This document shows, one piece after another, positions 17,805 to 25,224 of a stretch of DNA of 64,000 bases. The notes below the pieces were generated by a model, which was not told where the DNA came from, did not search any database, and saw only the letters and a program-made list of their open reading frames with translations. Made by a program: the position numbers and the translations under genes. Every line of letters starts with the position of its first letter. The stretch's first letter is position 1. The stretch comes from CAZOLI01 sp964580675 (GTDB lineage: Bacteria; Planctomycetota; MHYJ01; CAYXQY01), in assembly GCA_964580675.1 (NCBI GenBank), contig CAZOLI010000001.1, positions 62,001-126,000 of the forward strand, in the 5' to 3' direction.

Positions 17805-18770
17805 ATGAAACGCTTACTCCCGATCGTAGTCGTCACTTTCGCCCTCGTCATTGCCCCAATCACCCTTTCCGCACAGGACGGAAACAACGAGGAATCCAAC
17901 AAGAACACCAACAAGGAAAATTCAGAAGATGAGGTCCTCGAAGAACTGAACGAAATCCTCAAAGGGGAAAACGAGGACGAGGAATCTACAGAGAACGAAG
18001 AGGAAGAGGAAGAGGAAACCGATGACGACGAACTCGACCGGGCCAACAAACGCCTCCACGGTGGGGAGGAGGGACCACAAAACGAGGAGGAGGACATAAA
18101 TCCGGGGAAGGTCATTAAAGAAGTTATTCACCAGATGGAAAAAGCAACAAACTCCCTGAACCGCATGTCACAGGAATTGATTCGGACCCGAAAAAAGCTC
18201 AAAAAAATGAAAGAACGGGTCCAAAAGCTCAAACCAGAAACGGAAAAAAACCAGGAAAAGAAAAAAGAAACACTCAAGAAAATTAACCGAAAACTGGAAA
18301 AAATTGAGAAAACACAGAAAGAATCCAAGGAGAAGATTCAGAAGCTCCTGAAAACCGGGAAGCAATCCTCCCGAAAATCCATCGAAGGCATAGAAAAACT
18401 ATTGAAGTACGCTCGGAAACAACAGAAAAAACAGCAGCAATCCTCGAAAAGTCGGTCCAGAAAGAGGAAGAAAAAGAAAAAGAAGAAACAGCAAACCAAA
18501 AAGAAGAAAAAAAACAAGAAGAAAAAGAAGAAACAACAAAAAAAGGAAAAGAAGAAGGGGAAACGCGCCAAAAAAGCCTACGAAAAACGGACAAGCGGAC
18601 CCGAGGAGGTGCTTCGGCGAAACGCCTCTGCCCGTGACAAGTGGGGCCAACTTCCGCAGAAACAGCGAGAGGAGATTTTGAACCACAACATTGATGATTA
18701 CGTCCCGCAGTACCGCAAACGCCTTCAGGAGTACTACAAGAAACTCGGCGAAGAATCGAAGAAGGACTGA
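17805..18770 (+). CDS. Exported acidic/basic protein with conserved KWGxLP tail
   Basis: A 321-residue protein with a signal peptide (MKRLLPIVVVTFALVIAPI, cleavage near LSAQD). The mature chain is sharply split: about 30-90 is acidic and Asn/Glu-rich, and about 110-265 is basic, with Lys runs in its second half. The last 50 residues (RDKWGQLPQKQREEIL... EYYKKLGEE) match a short C-terminal motif I recall from many planctomycete proteins found near DUF4175 genes; its function is unknown. It begins 65 bases after the 1042-residue gene and is closed by a strong terminator at 18837. The opposite charges raise the possibility of self-association or of binding the basic neighbour, which is inference. 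Confidence 0.72.
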   Translation: MKRLLPIVVVTFALVIAPITLSAQDGNNEESNKNTNKENSEDEVLEELNEILKGENEDEESTENEEEEEEETDDDELDRANKRLHGGEEGPQNEEEDINPGKVIKEVIHQMEKATNSLNRMSQELIRTRKKLKKMKERVQKLKPETEKNQEKKKETLKKINRKLEKIEKTQKESKEKIQKLLKTGKQSSRKSIEGIEKLLKYARKQQKKQQQSSKSRSRKRKKKKKKKQQTKKKKKNKKKKKKQQKKEKKKGKRAKKAYEKRTSGPEEVLRRNASARDKWGQLPQKQREEILNHNIDDYVPQYRKRLQEYYKKLGEESKKD

Positions 18771-18836
18771 AGAACTTCACCGCATCTCGTAGCGAAAAAA
18801 GCACTTACCAGTACCCAATTGACCATTTCTTCCCCG

Positions 18837-18873
18837 CCGGGACCTCCCGACTGTGGTCCCGGTCCTTTTTTTT
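18837..18873 (+). terminator. Intrinsic terminator closing the DUF4175 cluster
   Basis: A perfect 8-bp stem (CCGGGACC at 18837-18844 with GGTCCCGG at 18855-18862), a 10-base loop, and a run of eight T at 18866-18873. It begins 66 bases after the stop at 18770 and separates this cluster from the hem genes. Confidence 0.82.
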
Positions 18874-19033
18874 CCTTGCCCATCCCAACACCGTCGTATG
18901 AACCCCCCCGAACCGAACACGGTATGGATCTCCTTTTCCCGGCGGCGTGAAACCTGAAATGAAACTGAAAAACCGGTAAAATAGGGCTCCCCATAACCTC
19001 AGCCGTGTTTCCGTCGACAACTCCCGCCCTTTC

Positions 19034-19879
19034 ATGGAAAATTATACCACGTTTCAAATATTGCTGTTTTTCACCGGGCTCCTGATATACGCAGGAGCTG
19101 GTCTGATCACCCTGTATCGGCTCTGGCAGAAACGTCTTGAACGGGATGGGGACCTGATCACACTGCTTATTGCGGGCTTATTTTTGAACGTCTCCTTTTT
19201 GTCCTGGGGATATTTCGCAGGAGGATCGGCTCAAGTCCCAAGCAAACCGGAAACACTGGTCGCCCTCTCCGCCGGGATTGTACTTATGTCACTGCTTCTC
19301 CGTGCGTATGTAAAGAGTCCGATGATCATCGGCGCCGGAACAGGGATTGCCGTTATACTGATGATCTTCAGCAGTGTTTTTCTGTTTACCTACGAACAAA
19401 CCGGACAGGAGCTTACGCTACAAACCTGGCTTGTTACACACGTTGGTATGATCATCATAAGCTACATCCTGTTTACGATGGCCTTTATCAGTGGCCTTAT
19501 GTTTCTGATCCAGGATCGCATGATCCGTAAAAAACAAACCGGTTCACTGATGGCGGTGCTTCCGTCGCTTGAGATGTCCGAAACCGTAAGTATAACGGCT
19601 CTTTATATAGGATTCCCGCTCCTGACACTCGGCCTTCTCATCGGCATACTCGGCGGGGAGTATATCGCCAGTGAGCTCAGTCAAAACTGGTACAGGGACC
19701 CAAAGGTCATTCTTTCGTTGATCACCTGGGGGGTATACGCTGTTGTGATCTGGTTACACAAGGTATTATTTGTAAAAGGACGGAAATTTGCGTATATGTC
19801 CGTCATTGGATTTATCCTCGTCCTGTTTACAACATTTGTTTCCGAATTTCTCTGGCGGGGATTTCATCAATTTCAGTAA
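19034..19879 (+). CDS. CcsA/HemX-like membrane protein
   Basis: A 281-residue protein with about eight membrane segments. It resembles the cytochrome c assembly (CcsA/CcmC) fold and its HemX branch: a conserved region near residues 135-165 (THVGMIIISYILFTMAFISG) and WYRDPKVILSLITWGVYA in the place where CcsA has WDPKE...TW. HemX proteins sit beside hemA in many bacteria and influence glutamyl-tRNA reductase level; CcsA proteins move heme for cytochrome c. Adjacency to hemA supports the HemX reading. The Trp-rich heme-handling motif of true CcsA is not obvious. It follows the terminator at 18873, so it has its own promoter. Confidence 0.75.
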   Translation: MENYTTFQILLFFTGLLIYAGAGLITLYRLWQKRLERDGDLITLLIAGLFLNVSFLSWGYFAGGSAQVPSKPETLVALSAGIVLMSLLLRAYVKSPMIIGAGTGIAVILMIFSSVFLFTYEQTGQELTLQTWLVTHVGMIIISYILFTMAFISGLMFLIQDRMIRKKQTGSLMAVLPSLEMSETVSITALYIGFPLLTLGLLIGILGGEYIASELSQNWYRDPKVILSLITWGVYAVVIWLHKVLFVKGRKFAYMSVIGFILVLFTTFVSEFLWRGFHQFQ

Positions 19880-20039
19880 GAGCAACGGCCGAACGTACGG
19901 AGCGTCTCCCTCTTATGATGGCCCTGCTGATTCCGTCAACACCCGGAGGTTTCACGTCGCAACCAGAACAAGAATGCAACGCGAAAAACGTCCTTCGTGC
20001 AGGGGTGGAATCCGTTCAGATTCCTGACAGGACCACACC

Positions 20040-21359
20040 ATGACAGAAAAGGAAAAAATCTCCGCAATTGGCATAGATCACCGGAACACCCCCATTTCCC
20101 TCCGGGAACAGTTAACGGTTCCCGAAGAAGAACAGGGAATGGAAATGGCCCGGTTGGCCGGGGACTTCCCCAACCTGCAGGAATCCGTACTTGTTTCCAC
20201 CTGTAACCGTGTTGAATTGTACATGGTACCTGCCGATAACAACTTCCGTCCGGAAAAAGTATTCAAAAAACTGGCAGAGGATCAGGCAATTTCCTGGTCC
20301 CGGCTAAAACACCGGATATATAAACGAACCGGCCGCGCAGGAATACAGCATCTTTTCCGGGTAACCTCCGGACTGGAAAGCATGATACTTGGGGAAACCC
20401 AGATCATTCACCAGGTGAAAAACGCATACGAACAGGCGCATGAAGAAGACCTGACCGGAAAACGGTTGAACATCCTGTTCCAGGAAGCCCTATCGACGGC
20501 CAAAGCCATTCATGAACAAACGGCTGTAGGAGAGAAAAAAGTATCCGTCGGGAGCATTGCCGTTGATTTTGCCGACCGAATCTATGAGGACATGGGCACC
20601 AAAACAGCCCTTCAAATTGGGGCGGGAAAAGTTGCCAGACTCTGTGTGAAACACCTCAAAAAAAGAGGCATAAAGAAGCTGTTTATTTCGAACAGAAGTC
20701 GGGAAAAAGCCGCTTCGATCGCCGAATACCATGATGCAGAACAGTTACCGTATCAGAACGTTACCTCCAATCTGGGGCAGGCCGACATCCTTCTTGTTGC
20801 TACCGGCTCCCGAACACCAATAATTAACGGAAACGACCTGAAAAAAGCCCTCCGGGAACGGCAGAATGAACCCCTTTTCGTCCTGGACCTTGCCGTTCCA
20901 CGGAACGTCTCCCCGTCGTGTGAAAATCTTGACCGTGTGTACCTGTACAACCTGGATGATCTTGAAAACATCGCAAAGGACAATCAGAATTACCGGCAGG
21001 AAGAACTGGCAAACTGTGAAAAACTCCTGGAAGAACACGTGGACCAATACATAAAACGACTGGAGCGGATGGAGCTGGACCCTTTTATAAAGAACCTGCA
21101 GGCTCATTTTCGGGACGTCGGCCAGAAGGAACTTTCCAGAAGCCTGAAACGGCTCGATGTGGTGGAGGAGCAACAGCGTGAGGAAATGGAACTGATGGTG
21201 GATCGTATTCTGAACAAACTTCTCCACGACCCCATCGTCAAAATGAAGGAGGAATACGAAAAGGGCAATGGGCTTGAGGTCATGAGAACCGTCCGGGAAC
21301 TTTTTCAGATGGAAGATCAGCAGGAAACGGAAAACAGCCCAAAAAACCAGAATTCGTGA
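20040..21359 (+). CDS. hemA: Glutamyl-tRNA reductase
   Basis: A 439-residue enzyme that reduces Glu-tRNA(Glu) with NADPH to glutamate-1-semialdehyde, the first step of C5 tetrapyrrole synthesis. The catalytic cysteine is C55 in the STCNRVELY motif. LGETQIIHQVKNAY and the Rossmann NADPH site (LQIGAGKVARL) follow, and the C-terminal helical dimerisation domain runs to about residue 420. Length is typical. It lies between the HemX-like gene and hemC, the common hem order. The C-terminus overlaps the possible upstream GTG start of hemC. Heme feedback is usual in the family, but no regulatory element was seen. Confidence 0.95.
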   Translation: MTEKEKISAIGIDHRNTPISLREQLTVPEEEQGMEMARLAGDFPNLQESVLVSTCNRVELYMVPADNNFRPEKVFKKLAEDQAISWSRLKHRIYKRTGRAGIQHLFRVTSGLESMILGETQIIHQVKNAYEQAHEEDLTGKRLNILFQEALSTAKAIHEQTAVGEKKVSVGSIAVDFADRIYEDMGTKTALQIGAGKVARLCVKHLKKRGIKKLFISNRSREKAASIAEYHDAEQLPYQNVTSNLGQADILLVATGSRTPIINGNDLKKALRERQNEPLFVLDLAVPRNVSPSCENLDRVYLYNLDDLENIAKDNQNYRQEELANCEKLLEEHVDQYIKRLERMELDPFIKNLQAHFRDVGQKELSRSLKRLDVVEEQQREEMELMVDRILNKLLHDPIVKMKEEYEKGNGLEVMRTVRELFQMEDQQETENSPKNQNS

Positions 21360-21400
21360 CGGACGCTCGTCCAGCCTGTTCAGGACAAAAACGCGAAATC

Positions 21401-22357
21401 ATGACAACATCCTCAACTTATTATATTGGCACCCGAAGCAGCGAACTGGCCATCAAACAAACCCGGGTCATCCTGAAACGCCTGGCACGACACGCCCCGG
21501 ATCTCGACGTGGAGATGATCCAGCGAAAAACAGTGGGAGATCAATTCGGAGACCGATCCATTCACGATCTTCCGGGGAAGGGTTTTTTTACCAGGGATCT
21601 TGATGAGGCCGTTCTTCATGGTGACCTCGACGCGGCGGTTCACAGTGCCAAAGACGTGCCCGTGGACGCTCCGGAAGGACTTCGATCCATCTGTTTTGTC
21701 GGAAGGTCCTACCCGGGAGACGTACTTGTAAGTTCGGACGGTAACGGGCTCGAGAAGTTCCCGGAGGGAGCAACGATCGGTACCTCGTCACTTCGACGTC
21801 GTGCTCAGGTGCTGTCCCGGCGGCCGAACCTCCAGGTTACGGGAATTCGTGGCAATGTCGACACACGGTTGGACAAACTCCGTGACCAGGAGGAGCTGGA
21901 TGGACTGATTCTTGCCGAAGCCGGGTTGCATCGCCTGAATCTTGAGGACGTGATCACGGAGCGATTGAGCCCATCAACACACGTTCCCGCCCCGGGCCAG
22001 GGAGTGCTTCTTGTTCAGACCGGACCGGACGAAAACAAACTGACTCGCGCCCTCAGCAAAATCAACAACGACACCGTGGCCTATTGCATGAACCGGGAAC
22101 GTGAAATGATTAAATTGCTTGACGGGGGATGTCGAATCCCGCTTGGTGTCTTCTGCCGGGGTACGTTTGATAACGGATTTTCTTTTCGTGCGATGGTCGC
22201 CACACCGAATGGGGATACCGCCATTCATGTTAAGAAGCAGATACAGAAACCCTCACAGGGAAAACAAATCGTAAATGCCGCGGCAGAGGAATTAAAAAAA
22301 CAGGGAGCCTCCAACATGATTAAAGAGGCTCGAGAGCGACTCCAGGACGATCCATAA
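21401..22357 (+). CDS. hemC: Porphobilinogen deaminase (hydroxymethylbilane synthase)
   Basis: The enzyme condenses four porphobilinogen molecules into hydroxymethylbilane. IGTRSSELAIKQTR is the family N-terminus, HSAKDVP holds the catalytic Asp, and DGGCRIPLG carries the cysteine (about residue 244) that binds the dipyrromethane cofactor. From ATG 21401 the protein is 318 residues, which fits the family. An alternative GTG at 21356 overlaps the hemA stop but would add an unusual 15-residue extension, so the inner start is preferred; neither has a strong ribosome binding site. It is cotranscribed with hemA by position. Confidence 0.93.
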   Translation: MTTSSTYYIGTRSSELAIKQTRVILKRLARHAPDLDVEMIQRKTVGDQFGDRSIHDLPGKGFFTRDLDEAVLHGDLDAAVHSAKDVPVDAPEGLRSICFVGRSYPGDVLVSSDGNGLEKFPEGATIGTSSLRRRAQVLSRRPNLQVTGIRGNVDTRLDKLRDQEELDGLILAEAGLHRLNLEDVITERLSPSTHVPAPGQGVLLVQTGPDENKLTRALSKINNDTVAYCMNREREMIKLLDGGCRIPLGVFCRGTFDNGFSFRAMVATPNGDTAIHVKKQIQKPSQGKQIVNAAAEELKKQGASNMIKEARERLQDDP

Positions 22358-22461
22358 ACCTCAGAAACACCCGGGTGTATTCATTACCGGCCGACGGAAG
22401 CTGAAACTGAAAATGTTCCGGGATCCTCACCCTGGTTACCTCATCCGAGAAACAACGGTTC

Positions 22462-22490
22462 TTTACAAAACTGGCATCGGGTCGTAGAAT
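22462..22490 (+). promoter_or_regulatory. Putative sigma-70-type promoter before the zinc-ribbon gene
   Basis: TTTACA at 22462-22467, 17-base spacer, TAGAAT at 22485-22490. Each hexamer differs from consensus at one position. Transcription would start near 22497, only a few bases before the first ATG at 22503, so the true translation start may be a later ATG. Assigned by eye only. Confidence 0.4.
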
Positions 22491-22502
22491 ATACACACCG
22501 AA

Positions 22503-23150
22503 ATGAGCCGGATGTTTAGCCGTTCAAGTATTCGAATACCCACAATGGACATCGAAAAAGAGCTTTTACTGGGCCGGATTGCCCGAAAACGGGAATTCAT
22601 CACCAATCAGCAACTCAAAACGGCTCTTTGTATTCAGGAAAACGAACAGGAAGACGTAAACATCGCCAGACCCAGATCCATCGGTGAAATCCTGGTGGAC
22701 AAGGGATTTTTGACCAAATCCCAGCTGGAAACGATTCTGAAAATTCAGAACCGTAGATTAAGTGAGGCAACCACCTACAGCGAACGGAAGAAACGTCAGA
22801 TTCTGTTCGGGAAAACGGCTGTTCGGTACGGGTACTGTACACGGAACGAGTTAAATCGATGCCTTCGGATCCAGGGGTATTACCACCGAAAGGGTGAATC
22901 CATACGACTCGGACAGGTCATGATGAAGGAAGGTGTGCTAACGGGAGACGAAGTTCGAGAAATACTTCAAAAACAATCCAAAAAAGTCATGGTGTGTCCG
23001 GGGTGTGATACGACCGTAAACGTTTCCCGACAGAAAAAGGGAGAACATATGCCCTGTCCATCCTGTGGAACAAACCTGGAACACCAGGAGGAAATCCGGG
23101 GCGATATTTCCACCCCCATCTCCGACTACCCTCCCTTTAGCAATGCCTGA
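22503..23150 (+). CDS. MshEN-like repeat protein with C-terminal zinc ribbon
   Basis: A 215-residue cytoplasmic protein. Three repeats of a pattern LGxIxxxxGxxTxxQLxxxLxIQ (about 20-50, 60-90, 100-160) resemble the MshEN/GspE N-terminal fold, which in other proteins binds c-di-GMP or acts as a linker. A C-terminal zinc ribbon (CPGC...CPSC, about 165-195) follows. I recall similar architecture in planctomycete proteins of unassigned function. ATGs at 22503, 22512 and 22545 are possible; the promoter spacing favours a later one. It precedes dnaN after a 634-base gap. Confidence 0.6.
   Translation: MSRMFSRSSIRIPTMDIEKELLLGRIARKREFITNQQLKTALCIQENEQEDVNIARPRSIGEILVDKGFLTKSQLETILKIQNRRLSEATTYSERKKRQILFGKTAVRYGYCTRNELNRCLRIQGYYHRKGESIRLGQVMMKEGVLTGDEVREILQKQSKKVMVCPGCDTTVNVSRQKKGEHMPCPSCGTNLEHQEEIRGDISTPISDYPPFSNA
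22528..22539. repeat. Perfect 12-bp palindrome GTATTCGAATAC
   Basis: The sequence is its own reverse complement over 12 bases. It lies just downstream of the putative promoter and within the first codons of the longest reading of the gene. If translation begins at 22545 it would sit in the leader, where an operator could act. Chance occurrence cannot be excluded. Confidence 0.3.
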
Positions 23151-23784
23151 TTGCTACCCCACCCTGCATCCGGCGAGGGTGAACAGTTCGACATAGTGTC
23201 CCGTAAACACCGGGTCCACGGAAAAAACCGTAGAAAAACCGATCCGTCACGAGGACGTTTCGTTGTGGCGGAATCGGTTATCGGAAGGTTTGAAGAACGG
23301 GAAATCAAAATGGCCGGACAATCGCAAAACAATTTGAAATAACACCATTTACAGGCCCAATAACTGGAAAACTTTATATGTGCGACACATTATAAAGGTT
23401 TAAACTCAAAGGGGGATATCGTAAAATGATTACTGTCTCCTGTATTGTCCGGAGCCCCCTGTAAGAAATGCGGGAACTGTGTACTTTCATCGCGGTACGG
23501 ACATCGCTGAGGCAAATTTCCGGAGAGGTCTTTTGTTAAAAATTCACATTTCGTGTTGGCCCGATTTACTGTTTTTTCAGGTATCGACCCGTCCGGTAGC
23601 CGGGGGTCCCGAAGGATAAAAAAATCAATCGTTTTCCAATTGATCATTCCGGACCGGGCCCCGTACAGTTCTAACAGGAAAAAGGACAACGCCAGGACAT
23701 GCCAGTTTCAGGAGAGTCGGGGCTAACGTATGAACGAAAGAGCATCGACAGACTCATCAGGAAAATAAACGAGAGGAGTTATTC
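23151..23784. other. 634-base region upstream of dnaN
   Basis: No frame here looks coding. The region must contain the promoter for dnaN. I looked for DnaA boxes (TTATNCACA and reverse) because dnaN-gyrB often flank the origin, and found none. The middle (23360-23410) is A/T-rich. A ribosome binding site (GAGGAG at 23773-23778) precedes the dnaN ATG. Confidence 0.4.
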
Positions 23785-24888
23785 ATGAAGTTTCTTACAA
23801 AGGCGAACGAACTTTACCAGAAACTACGTATTGTACAGAATTCAACCCCCACCCGTTCCACCGTCCCCATTCTACGGTCCGTAAAACTCGAGGCCGACGA
23901 GGACGGGCTAACCCTGACAGGAACGGACCTCGAAATCGGCGTCGAGCTACAAGCAATGGGGACAGACGTCCAGACAGAAGGTGGAATTGCTGTGCCCGCA
24001 GACCGGTTTGCATCGCTTCTTCGTGAATTTAACGACCAGGAACTGGAAATCTCCACCGACCAGGACATTCTGACAATTCACTCCAGCGACGGTACCTTTA
24101 AAATCGTTGGACACTCTCTTGAAGATTTTCCCGAATTTCCGGAAATCGAGGAAGGGCCAGAAATTGAAGTAGGGGGCAATCACCTTCGAGAGATGGTGAC
24201 ACGAACCGCGTTTGCCGTCGCTGACGAGATGCAGATGTATGCCTTAACCGGTATTTACAGCCGCTGGAAGCCCGAGAAGGTGGAAATGGTAGGAAGTGAT
24301 GGTAACCGCCTGGCCCGGGTCAAAAAACGGCTCAAAACGGGAATTGAGGAGGAGATTACGGTAAATATCCCTCCCCGGATTATGCGGGTCCTGACCAGTA
24401 TGATTGATGAAAATCAGGACGTAACCTTCACGGGAGACGAGTCAAAAGTGCTATTTCAGACGGAGAACGGACGGGTTTACGCACGTCAGGTTGAAGGAAA
24501 TTATCCCGATTACGAAAAAGCGATTCCGAAAAATCCGAACCGTGATGCAACGATCGACAAGGAAGAACTCTCCTCGGCCCTCAAAAAAGTCTCCATCCTC
24601 ACCGAACGGGACATGCCCGCGGTGAATTTTCACTTTTCCGAAGACGGTCTTCGGCTGAGTGCTCAGTCACAGGAATTCGGAGAGGGGAAGGTCAAGGTTC
24701 CCATGGAATACAATGGAGATGAACTGGAGATCTCCTTCAATCCGGATTACCTGCTGGACGTCATCGACATTCTGGAAGAAGAACAGATAACCATTAAACT
24801 CTGCGGACCGGGGGAAGGAGGCATCATTCGAGAAGGAAATAATTTCCTGTACGTAACCATGCCACTCAGTCAGGGGAATGAAGAGTAA
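23785..24888 (+). CDS. dnaN: DNA polymerase III beta subunit (sliding clamp)
   Basis: A 367-residue protein of typical clamp length, with three topologically similar domains. MKFLTKANELYQKLRIVQN, VPILRSVKLEADEDGLTLTGTDLEIGV and the C-terminal ending YVTMPL are family landmarks (final residues often read PMR or PLR). It dimerises around DNA and tethers replicative polymerase and repair partners. GGAG before the ATG supports the start. It overlaps the next gene by 11 bases and is the first of a dnaN, DUF721, gyrB cluster. Confidence 0.95.
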   Translation: MKFLTKANELYQKLRIVQNSTPTRSTVPILRSVKLEADEDGLTLTGTDLEIGVELQAMGTDVQTEGGIAVPADRFASLLREFNDQELEISTDQDILTIHSSDGTFKIVGHSLEDFPEFPEIEEGPEIEVGGNHLREMVTRTAFAVADEMQMYALTGIYSRWKPEKVEMVGSDGNRLARVKKRLKTGIEEEITVNIPPRIMRVLTSMIDENQDVTFTGDESKVLFQTENGRVYARQVEGNYPDYEKAIPKNPNRDATIDKEELSSALKKVSILTERDMPAVNFHFSEDGLRLSAQSQEFGEGKVKVPMEYNGDELEISFNPDYLLDVIDILEEEQITIKLCGPGEGGIIREGNNFLYVTMPLSQGNEE

Positions 24889-25213
24889 ACTGTTTCGCCT
24901 GCGGCCGATCTCGAAATTTCTCCCGAATAAAATGAAAAATATCAGTAATTTAATCAAAGACGTGCTGCATCAGCTCGAATCCCAGAACACTCTGCAGATG
25001 CAGCATGTGCGAGAGGTTTGGGAGGAGGTGGTTCCGGACGAAACCAGAGAACAAACGTCCGTCTTATCCTACCGGAGCGGAACGTTACGGATCGGTGTCC
25101 GTTCACAACCCCTTCTAAGTGAACTGGAAAATTTCCGGAGGAACCAGATTGAAAACAGGCTCCGTGAGAAGGGATTGTCGTCACTCGAGGACGTTAAATT
25201 TGAAGCTCACTAG
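24878..25213 (+). CDS. DUF721 (DciA-like) family protein
   Basis: A 111-residue protein with the DUF721 core: HVREVWEEVVPDETREQTSVL, then RSGTLRIGVRSQPLLSELENFRRNQIENRL. DciA-type members load or assist the replicative helicase DnaB in bacteria that lack DnaC. Its position between dnaN and gyrB is the common one for the family. The ATG at 24878 overlaps dnaN; a second ATG at 24932 would give a shorter protein that still covers the domain. Confidence 0.82.
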   Translation: MKSKLFRLRPISKFLPNKMKNISNLIKDVLHQLESQNTLQMQHVREVWEEVVPDETREQTSVLSYRSGTLRIGVRSQPLLSELENFRRNQIENRLREKGLSSLEDVKFEAH

Positions 25214-25224
25214 GAGACAGACCC

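Noticed and set aside
23151..23784. Possible replication origin upstream of dnaN
   Set aside because: No DnaA box or 13-mer-like AT repeat was found and dnaA is absent; gene order alone is not enough.
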